Source: Paracoccaceae bacterium | GTDB taxonomy: Bacteria; Pseudomonadota; Alphaproteobacteria; Rhodobacterales; Rhodobacteraceae | Reading direction: 5' to 3' | NCBI GenBank assembly: GCA_019454225.1 | Contig: CP075370.1 | Coordinates: 1,230,001 to 1,294,000 of the forward strand | DNA length: 64,000 nt | Shown: positions 7,294-16,309 of the stretch, one piece after another | Position numbering within the stretch: the first letter of the stretch is position 1 | Layout of the letters: each line of letters opens with the position of its first letter | Program-made: the position numbers and the translations under genes | The notes under the pieces: generated by a model | Databases searched by the model: none | The model's input: only the letters and a program-made list of their open reading frames with translations | Told to the model about the DNA's origin: nothing

Positions 7294-7890
7294 TCAGGGC
7301 GAGGGTGGCGCCAGCGTCAGCGTGGTGCCCGCATACCATGCGGCGAGTGCCCGGATGTCGTCGTCGCTCAGGTCCGCCGCGATGCCGGTCATGATGTCAT
7401 GCACCCGCTTGCCCGACCGGAACGCCTTGAGCTGCGTGTCGATGTACATGACGTTCTCACCTGCCAGGTTCGGCGCGTCCTCCATCGTCGCCATGCCGTC
7501 GGCACCGTGGCAGGCGGTGCAGGCCTCGGGGGCATCGGCCTCGGTCCGGCCCGCGGGCAGGCCCGCCGTGGGCACCTGCGCCGCGTACCAGGCGGCCAGG
7601 TTGCCGATCGCCTCGTCGGTCAGCCCCTTTGCCACGACGCTCATCATCTCGTGCTCGCGCGCGCCCGACCGGAACGCGGCAAGCTGGCGCGACAGGTAGC
7701 CCGCCGGTTCGCCCCCGATATGCGGGGCGATCGGAATGCGCGCCATTCCGTCAAGCCCGTGGCAGGTGCGGCACTGGCCCGCCAGAACCCTGCCCGCCGC
7801 AGGATCACCCGCCGGAACCTCGGCCAGCCCCGCAAGGGCCGCAAGGTGGGCGAGGACAACCCCGCCCACCAGATGCGCAAGACGCCGCAT
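7294..7890 (-). CDS. Di-haem cytochrome c (c4-like)
   Basis: Periplasmic electron carrier of 198 residues with an N-terminal signal/anchor (about 1-23) and two class I cytochrome c domains. Haem-binding motifs CRTCH (about 40-44) and CTACH (about 123-127) are present, each followed by a candidate methionine ligand (EHEMMSVVAKGL and HDIMTGIAADL). The ATG overlaps the upstream PQQ-dehydrogenase stop by one base (TGATG), so it is very likely the electron acceptor of that dehydrogenase. Confidence 0.9.
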   Translation of the reverse strand: MRRLAHLVGGVVLAHLAALAGLAEVPAGDPAAGRVLAGQCRTCHGLDGMARIPIAPHIGGEPAGYLSRQLAAFRSGAREHEMMSVVAKGLTDEAIGNLAAWYAAQVPTAGLPAGRTEADAPEACTACHGADGMATMEDAPNLAGENVMYIDTQLKAFRSGKRVHDIMTGIAADLSDDDIRALAAWYAGTTLTLAPPSP

Positions 7891-9146
7891 CAGTTCCCCT
7901 CGTACCAGATGCGGTACAGCGCGCCCGCCAGGTCGTCCGACACGATGATCGACCCGTCACGCAGCTGCGCCACATCCATCGGGCGGCCCAGATACTCGCC
8001 GTTCTCGTCCAGCCAGCCCTCGGCAAAGGGCTCCATCGTTGCCGTGCCATCCTCGCCGATGAAGGTGACCATCACCCGCGCCCCCACCGGCGTCGTGCGG
8101 TTCCACGATCCGTGCTGGGCCGAGAAGATCGCGTTCTTGTACTTCGCCGGGAACATGTTGCCGGTATAGAACGACATCCCCAGATCGGCGGCATGCGCCA
8201 CCGTCTCGACCACCGGATGCACCACCTCCACCGGCACCTCCTGCCCGGCGTATTCGTTGGTGCGCACGGTGCCGCCGCCATACCAGGGATGGCCGAAGTG
8301 CTGGCCCGCCGCGGTCTGGCGGTTCAGTTCGCCCGGCGGGATGTCGTCGCCCATCCCGTCCACCTGGTTGTCGGTCCACCACAGCTCGCCCGTCACCGGG
8401 TGAAAGTCGTGGCCGACCGAGTTGCGCACCCCGTAGGTATAGACCTCGCGCCCCGTGCCATCCAGGTTCATCCGGATGATGCCGCCGATGCCATGGCGGT
8501 TGTACAGGTCCAGCTTCTCCGGCGGGGCCACGTTGAAGGGCTGGCCCAGCGAGATATAGATCTTGTTGTCCGGTCCGATCCGGCAGACCCGGGCGGTGTG
8601 GTTGAACGACTCCTCCTCGACCGGGATCAGGTCACCCTTGGCCACCAGGTTGAACGCCGCGACATCGGGGCTTTCGTAGAAGAACTCGGCCGCCGGGAAC
8701 AGCAGCACCCGGTTCTGCTCGGCGATGTACAGGAATCCGTCCTTCGAGAAGCACGGCCCGTTCGGGATCGAGAAGGTCAGCGACGGCGCGAAGTTCTTCA
8801 CCTCGTCCGCCACCCGGTCCTTGTTGCGGTCGGTGACCGCCCAGACCTTGTCCTTGCGCGTGCCGACAAAGGTCACGATCCCCTGCGGCCCCACCGCGAT
8901 GGACCGCGCATCGGGCACCACGGCGTAGAGCCCGATCTTGAACCCCGGCGGCAGCGTGATGCGTTCGAGGTTCCTCTTGATCCCCTCGGCATAGTCGCCA
9001 CCCTGCTCCACGAAGATGAATTCCGTGGTGCCGGTGGACTGGAAGTTCGACAGTTTCTCAAGATTGTCGGGAACGGCGGCGCCCTGTGCCAGCGCGCCAC
9101 CCGCCGTCAGCGCAAGGGCCGCGACGGTGCCTGTCAGTCGATGCAT
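7890..9146 (-). CDS. PQQ-dependent sugar (sorbosone-type) dehydrogenase
   Basis: Periplasmic six-bladed beta-propeller dehydrogenase of 418 residues, similar to soluble glucose/sorbosone dehydrogenases that oxidise sugars with pyrroloquinoline quinone and calcium. A signal peptide covers about 1-21 (ending GGALAQ). Recognisable family segments are GIKRNLERITLPPGF, GIGGIIRMNLDGTGREVYTYG, GVRNSVGHDFHP, WWTDNQVDGMGDDIPPGELN and SAQHGSWNRTTPVG. Start at 9146 is set by the signal peptide and GGGGAGGAAAAC just upstream; a longer reading to 9242 lacks support. The true substrate is unknown. It is followed directly by a di-haem cytochrome c. Confidence 0.88.
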   Translation of the reverse strand: MHRLTGTVAALALTAGGALAQGAAVPDNLEKLSNFQSTGTTEFIFVEQGGDYAEGIKRNLERITLPPGFKIGLYAVVPDARSIAVGPQGIVTFVGTRKDKVWAVTDRNKDRVADEVKNFAPSLTFSIPNGPCFSKDGFLYIAEQNRVLLFPAAEFFYESPDVAAFNLVAKGDLIPVEEESFNHTARVCRIGPDNKIYISLGQPFNVAPPEKLDLYNRHGIGGIIRMNLDGTGREVYTYGVRNSVGHDFHPVTGELWWTDNQVDGMGDDIPPGELNRQTAAGQHFGHPWYGGGTVRTNEYAGQEVPVEVVHPVVETVAHAADLGMSFYTGNMFPAKYKNAIFSAQHGSWNRTTPVGARVMVTFIGEDGTATMEPFAEGWLDENGEYLGRPMDVAQLRDGSIIVSDDLAGALYRIWYEGN

Positions 9147-9271
9147 GTTTTCCTCCCCATCATGATGGCCCGAAGCGTGCAGCAGCACACACCGGCCAGG
9201 CCGATGCGCAGCGGCTGCGCCGGTTTCGGGGTGCCGGGGCATGGCGGTTGGCAGCGTCGCAAACCCCCGGT

Positions 9272-9294
9272 ATTGGTAAGGTTAGTGCACCAAT
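9272..9294. promoter_or_regulatory. GntR-like inverted repeat upstream of PQQ dehydrogenase
   Basis: ATTGGT (9272-9277) and ACCAAT (9289-9294) form perfect 6-bp arms around 11 bp, 126 bp upstream of the dehydrogenase ATG. The shape resembles operators of FadR-type GntR regulators. No such regulator is in the window. Confidence 0.35.
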
Positions 9295-9415
9295 TTACGC
9301 CGGGTCAACGGATTCTCGCCCCATGGTTGCGGGGATGTATACGACTTTGGTCGCAACTTGTGCATGACGCAGGCCGCCTGCGGCAGCGCAGGGCCTGTCG
9401 GCCTGTCCCGGGCCC

Positions 9416-10204
9416 CTAAAGGTGCTCGGCCTGCGGCATCCCCAGCACGTGGAACCCGCCATCGACGCGCACCACCTCGCCGGTCGTGAAGGCGCCGTAG
9501 TCCGAGGCCAGCCAGACGGCCGTGCCCCCCACCGCCTCCAGCGTCGCATTCGACCGCAGCGGTGCATTCGCCTCGGTATGGCGAAAGGTCGCGCGGGCCC
9601 CGCCGATCGCGGCTCCTGCCAGCGTCTTCATCGGGCCGGGGCTGATCGCGTTCACCCGGATCTTCTGCGGGCCAAGGTCATTGGCCAGATAGCGCACCGA
9701 GGATTCAAGCGCTGCCTTGGCCACGCCCATCACGTTGTAGTTCGGCGTCACCCGGTTCGATCCCTGAAAGGTCAGCGTCAGGCAGGTGCCGCCATCCGGC
9801 ATCATGTCCGAGGCCCGGCGGCAGATGTCGATGAAGCTGAAGCAGGAAATCGTCAGCGAGTTCTTGAAGTTCGCCCGCGACGTGTTGATGAACCGGCCCG
9901 TCAGTTCGGCCTTGTCGGAATAGGCGATGGCGTGGACGATGAAATCCATCGTCCCCCAGCGGTCGCGCAGCGCCGCGAAACAGGCGTCCAGGCTGTCGTC
10001 GTCCGTCACGTCCACATCGACCAGCAGGTCCGATCCGACCGACGCCGCCAGCGGCTCCACCCGCTTGCCGAAGGCTTCGCCCTGATAGCTGAATGCCAGC
10101 TGGGCGCCCTCGTCGGCCATGGCCCGGGCAATGCCCCAGGCGATCGACCGTTCGTTGGCAACGCCCATGATCAGGCCGCGCTTGCCCTTCATCAGATCGG
10201 CCAT
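9416..10204 (-). CDS. fabI: Enoyl-[acyl-carrier-protein] reductase
   Basis: NADH-dependent enoyl-ACP reductase, 262 residues, last step of each fatty-acid elongation cycle. The Rossmann start GLIMGVANERSIAWGIA and the catalytic pair Y156 and K163 (NYNVMGVAK) match FabI. The position of the second tyrosine of the E. coli enzyme (Y146) is phenylalanine here (LTFQGSNR). It lies downstream of fabA and fabB in the same orientation. Confidence 0.96.
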   Translation of the reverse strand: MADLMKGKRGLIMGVANERSIAWGIARAMADEGAQLAFSYQGEAFGKRVEPLAASVGSDLLVDVDVTDDDSLDACFAALRDRWGTMDFIVHAIAYSDKAELTGRFINTSRANFKNSLTISCFSFIDICRRASDMMPDGGTCLTLTFQGSNRVTPNYNVMGVAKAALESSVRYLANDLGPQKIRVNAISPGPMKTLAGAAIGGARATFRHTEANAPLRSNATLEAVGGTAVWLASDYGAFTTGEVVRVDGGFHVLGMPQAEHL

Positions 10205-10230
10205 GGCCGTTCCTCCTGCCCTGTCCCCGA

Positions 10231-11460
10231 TCAGTCGCGGTACCTGCTCATCACCAGCGTCGCATTCGTCCCGCCGAAGCCGAAGCTGTTGGACAGCACG
10301 CCGTCGATCTCGACACCCTCGCGCAGCGTCGTCACGATTTCCTCGGGGCGCAGCGCGGGGTCCAGCGTGGTGACATTCGCCGACGCCGCGATGAAGCCCG
10401 CGTTCATCATGATCAGCGAATAGATGGCCTCATGCACCCCGGTTGCGCCCAGCGAATGCCCGGTCAGCGACTTGGTCGAGGCCACCGGCGGCGTCCTGCC
10501 GTCACCGAACACCCGGCGGATCGCCTCCATCTCGGTCACGTCGCCCACGGGGGTGCTGGTGCCATGGCTGTTGATATAGTCGATGCGCCGCCCCTCGGGC
10601 AGCGTCGACAGCGCCAGCCGCATCGACCGCTCGCCGCCCTCGCCCGACGGTGCGACCATGTCGTGCCCGTCCGACGTGGCACCATAGCCCGTCAGTTCGC
10701 CATAGATCCTCGCGCCCCGCGCCAGGGCATGCGAAAGCTCCTCCAGCACCACGACCCCGCCGCCGCCCGCAATCACGAACCCGTCGCGCGTGGCGTCATA
10801 GGTCCGGCTCGCCGTCTCGGGCGCGTCGTTGTACTTGCTGCTCATCGCGCCCATGGCGTCGAACAGGCAGGACAGTGTCCAGTCCAGTTCCTCGCCGCCG
10901 CCCGCGAACACGATGTCCTGCTTTCCCATCTGGATCAGCTCCGCGCCGTTGCCGATGCAATGCGCCGAGGTCGAGCAGGCCGAGGTGATGGAATAGTTCA
11001 CGCCCTTGATCTTGAAGGGCGTCGCCAGGCAGGCCGAGGTGGTCGACGACATCCCCTTTGTCACGCCGAAGGGGCCGATGCGTTTCGGGCTGCCGGTCTC
11101 GCGCACGATGTTATGCGCCTTGAAAAAGCTTTTCGTGGACGGCCCGCCGGACCCCACGATGATCCCCGTGCGCTCGTTCGACACGTCGGCCGCATCCAGC
11201 CCGCTGTCTTCGATCGCCTGTTTCATCGCGATGAAGTTGTAGGCCGCGCCGTCGCCCATGAAGCGCAGGTCGCGCTTGTCGATATGGTCCTCCAGCACGA
11301 TCTGCGGCTGGCCATGCACCCGCGACCGGAAGCCGTGCTCGGCATACTCCGGCGCAAAGACGATGCCTGACCTGCCGGCCCGCAGGCTGGTCTCGACTTC
11401 GGTGACGGTATTGCCGATGGGCGATACCACGCCCATTCCGGTGATCACGACGCGGCGCAT
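10231..11460 (-). CDS. fabB: Beta-ketoacyl-ACP synthase I
   Basis: Condensing enzyme for fatty-acid elongation including the unsaturated branch, 409 residues as in E. coli FabB. The Cys-His-His triad is at C162 ([11 protein letters not shown]), H299 ([11 protein letters not shown]) and H335 ([10 protein letters not shown]). Pairing with fabA 16 bp upstream defines the anaerobic unsaturated fatty-acid pathway. fabI follows 26 bp downstream. Confidence 0.96.
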   Translation of the reverse strand: MRRVVITGMGVVSPIGNTVTEVETSLRAGRSGIVFAPEYAEHGFRSRVHGQPQIVLEDHIDKRDLRFMGDGAAYNFIAMKQAIEDSGLDAADVSNERTGIIVGSGGPSTKSFFKAHNIVRETGSPKRIGPFGVTKGMSSTTSACLATPFKIKGVNYSITSACSTSAHCIGNGAELIQMGKQDIVFAGGGEELDWTLSCLFDAMGAMSSKYNDAPETASRTYDATRDGFVIAGGGGVVVLEELSHALARGARIYGELTGYGATSDGHDMVAPSGEGGERSMRLALSTLPEGRRIDYINSHGTSTPVGDVTEMEAIRRVFGDGRTPPVASTKSLTGHSLGATGVHEAIYSLIMMNAGFIAASANVTTLDPALRPEEIVTTLREGVEIDGVLSNSFGFGGTNATLVMSRYRD

Positions 11461-11476
11461 GGCTTCTCCTTTCGCG

Positions 11477-11986
11477 TCACGAGGCCGACAGCGCGACCTT
11501 CATGTCCTTCACCTGATAGATGACCTCGCCGTCGGCTTCCACAATCCCGTCGGCAACGCCCATGGTCAGGCGGCGGGTGGTCAGGGCCTTGGTGAAATCG
11601 ACCTTGTAGGTCAGCATCCTGCGGTCGGGCCGGACCATCCCGGTCAGCTTGACCTCGCCCACCCCCAGGGCATAGCCACGCCCCTGCCAGCCGCGCCAGC
11701 CCAGGTTGAACCCGGTCAGCTGCCACAGGCCGTCCAGCCCCAGGCATCCGGGCATGATCGGGTTGCCGGGAAAGTGGCAGGCAAAGAACCACAGGTCGGG
11801 CGTGATGTCGAACTCGGCCACCACATGGCCTTTGCCGTGCTCGCCCCGGTCCTCCGAAATGTCGGTGATCCGGTCCATCATCAGCATCGGCGGCTCGGGA
11901 AGCTGGGCGTTGCCGGGGCCGAACAGCTCGCCCCGCGCACATTTCAGAAGGTCGTCGCGGTCGAAACGTGTCGGAAAATCCGCCAT
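11477..11986 (-). CDS. fabA: 3-hydroxydecanoyl-ACP dehydratase/isomerase
   Basis: Hot-dog-fold dehydratase/isomerase of 169 residues that introduces the cis double bond at C10. Catalytic H71 lies in [13 protein letters not shown] and D85 in LGLDGLWQL, equivalent to H70 and D84 of E. coli FabA. First gene of the fabA-fabB-fabI run on the minus strand. A second reading frame through the same DNA (11445-12032) is a shadow. Confidence 0.96.
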   Translation of the reverse strand: MADFPTRFDRDDLLKCARGELFGPGNAQLPEPPMLMMDRITDISEDRGEHGKGHVVAEFDITPDLWFFACHFPGNPIMPGCLGLDGLWQLTGFNLGWRGWQGRGYALGVGEVKLTGMVRPDRRMLTYKVDFTKALTTRRLTMGVADGIVEADGEVIYQVKDMKVALSAS

Positions 11987-12097
11987 ATGGCGCGGTGCCT
12001 CCCCTTGCCCTGCCCTCGCTCCGGCCGCGCAATCACCGGCCTGTCACATCCTGTAACACCGCGCTTCGCCGGGGTGCAAGTGCGCCCCGCGCCGAGG

Positions 12098-12841
12098 TCA
12101 GAGCGGGCGGACCACCGGAAAGCCGTTCATGTCGTCGAACCGGCAGAACGCCGGGCGCGCAAGATCCAGAACCGGCAGCCGCCCGCGCATCTCCCGGGTC
12201 AGGCCGTCCAGCCGCGCGGCAAGCGCGGGCAGCGCCGCGCGCGGCAGCCAGCGGCGCACATAGGCCAGTGTCAGGTGAAGGCGATAGGTCGCATGATTGG
12301 CCCTGCGGATGCCCAGCCGGTCCGACAGCGCATCGCGCCAGGCGCGGGCCGCCGCCTCGTCCGCTGGCGTGACCCCCGCGAGCTGCAGGCCCATCGGCGT
12401 GACGGCGGTGATCGCCATGCGAAACGCGGGCAGCGCCGGAAACCCCTCCAGCCGCGCCGCCAGCGCCGCCGTCATCGTCTCGATGGGCGTGTCGGTCGGC
12501 AAGCCGGTTGCCCAGCCATCCGCATCCCGGGCGCTGTCGATCACGCCGTCGAACAGCGTCATGTGCCAGCTTGCGGGGGTGGTGAGGGCGAAATGGTCGG
12601 CATGGGGCAGGGCCATCAGCGCCGCGCGCAGGTCCAGCAGCGCCGCCTCGCTGGCCGATCCCGGGACAAGCTGGCAGATCACCGTATTCCCCGCCTCGGG
12701 CAGGAACCGCCCGGCCAGGTCGAACCGCCTGCCCAGATGGCGGTTCGGCGGATCGCCAGCCGGTGACACATGATCCTGCCAGTCCTGCACGGCCCCTCCT
12801 GTCACGCCCCGCCACGGCCGAATCGTGCCGATCCTGCCCAT
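12098..12841 (-). CDS. 2H phosphoesterase superfamily protein (DUF1868-type)
   Basis: Protein of 247 residues with the paired H-x-T motifs of the 2H phosphoesterase fold: HMT at 93-95 (SWHMTLFDGV) and HLT at 189-191 (YRLHLTLAYV). These histidines act on 2',3'-cyclic or similar phosphodiesters in characterised members. The NTVICQLVPGS segment at about 52-62 is typical of DUF1868. The first 25 residues are poorly conserved-looking, so the true start may be internal. Divergent from the transglutaminase-like gene. Confidence 0.8.
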   Translation of the reverse strand: MGRIGTIRPWRGVTGGAVQDWQDHVSPAGDPPNRHLGRRFDLAGRFLPEAGNTVICQLVPGSASEAALLDLRAALMALPHADHFALTTPASWHMTLFDGVIDSARDADGWATGLPTDTPIETMTAALAARLEGFPALPAFRMAITAVTPMGLQLAGVTPADEAAARAWRDALSDRLGIRRANHATYRLHLTLAYVRRWLPRAALPALAARLDGLTREMRGRLPVLDLARPAFCRFDDMNGFPVVRPL

Positions 12842-12975
12842 TCATCATGCAATCCGCCGCGCAACCCAACCCCGCCGCCGCCGCCGCGGCGCATGGGGCT
12901 GGCTATCGGCGACGATTGGCCCCATGTGCAGGATTGGCAGCGCGAACGGGTCGCGGCGCCGAAAGGCGGGCATCC

Positions 12976-13803
12976 ATGCTGATCCGGTTCGGCCATCACA
13001 TCACCATCCGCTGCGCGCAGCCGACGCCGCTGATCTGCCTGCTGACGCTGCATGACGAACGGCGCGACGATCTGGACCGGCAGGGGCCGGTGATCACCGA
13101 CCCGCCGGTGCCGGTGTCGCGCTACCGCGACCTGTTCGGCAACACCTGCCTGCGGATGCTGGCGCCGCAGGGCGACTTCTCGATCCGGCAGGATTGCACC
13201 GTCCGCGACAGCGGCCTGCCCGATGCCCATCTGCCCGATGCCCGGGAAACCCCCATCGCCGACCTGCCCGACGAGACGCTGATCTACCTGCTCGGCAGCC
13301 GCTATTGCGAAACCGACCGCCTCAGCCAGACCGCCTGGAACCTGTTCGGCAACCTGCCGCCCGGCTGGGCGCGGGTGCAGGCGATCTGCGACTATGTGAA
13401 GGGGCACATCCGCTTCGACTACATGGCCGCCCGCGCCACCCGCACCGCCGGCGACGCCCAGGCCGAACGGGTCGGCGTCTGCCGCGACTTCGCCCATCTG
13501 GGCATCGCGCTCTGCCGCTGCATGAACATCCCGGCCCGTTATGTGAACGGCTATCTCGGCGACATCGGCGTGCCGGTGGTCGACCCGATGGACTTCTCGG
13601 CCTGGATGGAGGTCTGGCTCGACGGTCGATGGGTGACCTTCGATCCCCGCAACAACACGCGCCGGATCGGCCGGGTCAAGGTGTCCCACGGGCGCGATGC
13701 GGCGGATGTGCCGCTGGTGCATTCCTTCGGGCCGCACACGCTGCAGCGGTTCACCGTCTGGGCCTACGATCTGGCCGCGCCCCCGCCGAACCTGCCCGAC
13801 TGA
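12976..13803 (+). CDS. Transglutaminase-like cysteine protein
   Basis: Protein of 275 residues: an N-terminal beta-rich domain (about 1-95) followed by a transglutaminase-like core. The nucleophile is C169 (GVCRDFAHLGIALC) and the acidic residue D223 (WVTFDPRNN). The residue that is His in many transglutaminase-like enzymes is S208 (DPMDFSAWMEVWL), which I believe is common in this bacterial subgroup but leaves the catalytic triad uncertain. No signal peptide. Start at 12976 chosen because the upstream in-frame extension (from 12763) overlaps the divergent gene and is low-complexity. A hairpin shared with the convergent gene follows. Confidence 0.82.
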   Translation: MLIRFGHHITIRCAQPTPLICLLTLHDERRDDLDRQGPVITDPPVPVSRYRDLFGNTCLRMLAPQGDFSIRQDCTVRDSGLPDAHLPDARETPIADLPDETLIYLLGSRYCETDRLSQTAWNLFGNLPPGWARVQAICDYVKGHIRFDYMAARATRTAGDAQAERVGVCRDFAHLGIALCRCMNIPARYVNGYLGDIGVPVVDPMDFSAWMEVWLDGRWVTFDPRNNTRRIGRVKVSHGRDAADVPLVHSFGPHTLQRFTVWAYDLAAPPPNLPD

Positions 13804-13834
13804 TCCGGCCCCCGCGGGTCGCGCAGGGGCCGGA
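13804..13834. terminator. Bidirectional hairpin between convergent genes
   Basis: TCCGGCCCC (13804-13812) and GGGGCCGGA (13826-13834) form a perfect 9-bp stem with a 13-base loop between the transglutaminase-like gene and the outer-membrane protein gene. No T tract on either side. Confidence 0.5.
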
Positions 13835-13842
13835 CAAGGCCG

Positions 13843-14553
13843 TCAGAGCCCCGGCAGGATGTTCAGCACCGACCGCTGGCCGAAGGTCGTGCCGCGCTTG
13901 GCGCCAAAGGTGAACTTGCCGCCGATCTTCACGTAGCCCTCGCTGTCCGACAGGCCCAGCACCTCGGCACGCGCCGCGCCGATCTCGCCAAACACCTTGA
14001 CGTTCGGCGTCACCGCGTAATCGCCGTTCAGGCTGTAGCGCGTGGCGTTCAGCGGGCCGACATCCATCTGGTCCAGCGACACGCCCACACCCAGCTGCTC
14101 GGTTGCCGCATAGCGCGTCGAAAGCCCGATCAGCGTCCCCGACACGCCCTGTTCCTCGCCCCGTCCGACATAGGCCTCGAACCCCGTGCGCCCGGCCATG
14201 TGGCCGAACTCGAAACCCACGAAATTCAGCGACTCGCCCGCCGCACGGTCAAGGCCCACGAACACCCCGGCCGACGTGTTCGCGTTCAGGTGATAGATGC
14301 CGTGCAGAACCCCGGTCGTCACCGTCTCGTCCGCGAAATTCAGGCGGCTGCCGCCCAGGTCGAACTGGACCGAGAAATCGCGGCTGAATCCGACCTCGAC
14401 CGAACCCGCCAGCGAGGTTTTCGCAACGTCGCCATCCTCGGTGAATGCCGAGTGCGACAGGGTGATGCTGCCGCCGGTCACCTGCTGCGCCATCGCGCCC
14501 GGTGCGGCAACAACACATGCGGCCGCAACAGCGGCGCAAACGCGAACTCTCAT
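13843..14553 (-). CDS. Outer-membrane beta-barrel protein, porin-like
   Basis: Exported protein of 236 residues with a signal peptide (about 1-22, ending APGAMAQ) and a run of short alternating strands (GGSITLSHSAF, TSLAGSVEVGFSRDFSVQFDLGG, STRYAATEQLGVGVSLD, VKVFGEIGAARAEV) typical of a small outer-membrane barrel. It does not match a large trimeric porin in length. Start at 14553 is set by the signal peptide; the in-frame extension to 14667 has no such features. Function unknown. Confidence 0.7.
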   Translation of the reverse strand: MRVRVCAAVAAACVVAAPGAMAQQVTGGSITLSHSAFTEDGDVAKTSLAGSVEVGFSRDFSVQFDLGGSRLNFADETVTTGVLHGIYHLNANTSAGVFVGLDRAAGESLNFVGFEFGHMAGRTGFEAYVGRGEEQGVSGTLIGLSTRYAATEQLGVGVSLDQMDVGPLNATRYSLNGDYAVTPNVKVFGEIGAARAEVLGLSDSEGYVKIGGKFTFGAKRGTTFGQRSVLNILPGL

Positions 14554-14892
14554 GAACTGCTCCTGTAGATGCGCGGGCTTGTGCCCGTCTGGTCTGCCCG
14601 GGGTCCACATGACCCCGGCGCAGACCGTAACCCATGGTGCAGGCTTGCAAAACCAGATGCCGCGCAATTCCGCGCGAGCAGTAGGCGACGTGTTCGTCGC
14701 GCAACACCACCGGTTGATCGCCGGGCTTGCGGGCGCACGGGCAACCGGCGGGCAGCGGCCTGCGCCCGCCTCGCGCCATGCCGGTGCGTCGATGCGCGTT
14801 TCACCGGCATGGCCGCGTCACCTGGCCGGTCCGCGGGCGCTTTCGACAAATCCCGATTGAAACACGCGGGCTTCCTGCCCTATATTCCGGAC
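14554..14892. other. Intergenic region between porin-like gene and irr
   Basis: About 340 bp between divergent genes. It holds the irr promoter at its right end; reading frames through the rest are out of character with neighbours. No RNA gene seen. Confidence 0.6.
14857..14886 (+). promoter_or_regulatory. irr promoter, placed for a leaderless transcript
   Basis: TTGAAA (14857-14862), an 18-bp spacer and TATATT (14881-14886). The irr ATG begins at 14893, 7 nt after the -10, which is where transcription would be expected to start, so the mRNA is probably leaderless. Confidence 0.6.
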
Positions 14893-15330
14893 ATGGAGCC
14901 ATTTGCCACGTCTGTTTCCGATACCGCCGCCGCGCGCGGCGAAACCTGGCTTGCGCAGGGCGGCCTGCGGCCGACGCGGCAGCGCGTGGCGCTTGCGGTG
15001 CTGCTGGTGGGCGACGGTCAGAACCGCCATGTCACCGCGGAAAGCCTTTATGCGGCAGCGGCCAACGCGGGCGAAAGCGTCAGCCTGGCGACCGTCTACA
15101 ACACGCTGCGTGCGTTCTGCGACGCCGGGCTGATGCAGGAGGTCGTGGTCGACGGATCGAAAAGCTACTTCGACACCCGGATGGACGACCACCCCCATTT
15201 CTACTGGGAAGACAGCGCCACGCTGACCGACGCGCCGGCGGACGAACTGGAAATCGCGCGCCTGCCGCGCCCGCCTGCGGGAACCGAAATCGCGCGGGTC
15301 GATGTCGTGATCCGGCTGCGCCGGGCCTGA
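14893..15330 (+). CDS. irr: Iron response regulator, Fur family
   Basis: Fur-superfamily transcription factor of 145 residues, most like Irr, the haem-responsive regulator that controls iron metabolism in Rhizobiales and Rhodobacterales. The winged-helix recognition segment is visible in LATVYNTLRAFCDAGLMQEV (about 59-78) and a metal/haem-binding region in DDHPHFYWEDSA (about 97-108). It lies 2.9 kb from fabA in divergent orientation, with a phosphoesterase, a transglutaminase-like gene and an outer-membrane protein gene between them. Confidence 0.85.
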   Translation: MEPFATSVSDTAAARGETWLAQGGLRPTRQRVALAVLLVGDGQNRHVTAESLYAAAANAGESVSLATVYNTLRAFCDAGLMQEVVVDGSKSYFDTRMDDHPHFYWEDSATLTDAPADELEIARLPRPPAGTEIARVDVVIRLRRA

Positions 15331-15466
15331 CGCGGGATCCCCGCGCCGGTCGACCTGCGCCTCCGGATTGCGGTGCAATTCCTAACAGGTGGTTAATGAC
15401 CCCTGTGCAACCCCTTGAAATCCCACATGCGGCCAGGCGTCCCACGGTGGGACGCCCCGTTGCCTG

Positions 15467-16249
15467 TCACGGCTTGACCGCCCGCAGATGCGTCGGGCAA
15501 TGCTCTCCGCTGTCCAGAACCGGGATCATCCGGTCCCACAGCTCGATGTTGTGGTCCACGAAATCCTGCCCCACCGCTTCCGCCATGGCCGCGCCCTCGG
15601 TCCCCCGCAGCCGGTCGCGCTCGGCCCGCGCCGCCGTCCGGTACCAGGCGTTGCGGCTGACCGTCTCGATCGCCCCGAACCCCGCCGCCGCCATCGCGGC
15701 CGCATAGGTCCGCGCCGAGGCCATGCCGAAATCCAGGCCCTCCGCCGCGATATAGGCCGCCATCTCCGCCGATGGCTGGCCGTCATGCCCGATCAGCCAG
15801 TCCGACGCCAGGAACATCCCGCCCGGCCGCAGCACCCGGAACACCTCGGCCATCAGCGCGGCCTTGTCGGGGATGTGGACGATGGAATCCTTCGAGAACA
15901 CCACGTCGAAACAGCCGGGCGGAAAGGGCAGGGGGCCGGGCGCCACCTTGGCCAGCCCGATGCGCCCCGCCAGCCCCGCCGCCGCGATCACCGCCCGCCC
16001 GCGCCCGATCACGCCGTCCTCGACGTCGATCCCGGTCACCCAGGCCGCCCCGTGATCGCGCGCCAGGCACAGGCTGACCCCGCCCGCGCCGCATCCGATG
16101 TCCAGCACCGACAGCCCGTCCAGCCGCCGCCCGTCCAGGATCCGCGCCACCTCTTCCGGTCCGCCGGGCGACAGGAACCCCTCGCCCCACAGCCCTTCCA
16201 GAAAACGGATCAGCCGGTCGTGATACAGTTCGTCCATCGGCGCCCCCAT
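15467..16249 (-). CDS. Class I SAM-dependent methyltransferase
   Basis: Soluble methyltransferase of about 260 residues. The SAM-binding motif I is VLDIGCGAGGVSLCLA (about 49-64), followed by an acidic loop (GIDVEDGVI) and motif post-I/II (FDVVFSKDSIVHI), with LRPGGMFLASDW as motif III. The pattern resembles phosphoethanolamine/sarcosine-type N-methyltransferases, but the substrate cannot be read from the sequence. Starts at 16249 and 16237 are both plausible; the former is used. Stands alone between irr and a pair of membrane proteins. Confidence 0.82.
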   Translation of the reverse strand: MGAPMDELYHDRLIRFLEGLWGEGFLSPGGPEEVARILDGRRLDGLSVLDIGCGAGGVSLCLARDHGAAWVTGIDVEDGVIGRGRAVIAAAGLAGRIGLAKVAPGPLPFPPGCFDVVFSKDSIVHIPDKAALMAEVFRVLRPGGMFLASDWLIGHDGQPSAEMAAYIAAEGLDFGMASARTYAAAMAAAGFGAIETVSRNAWYRTAARAERDRLRGTEGAAMAEAVGQDFVDHNIELWDRMIPVLDSGEHCPTHLRAVKP

Positions 16250-16309
16250 CTGCCCGGGTGGCAGGCTGCCACGGCGGCGGCGGCGGTTCAACGGCGGCGA
16301 TGCCGGGCC

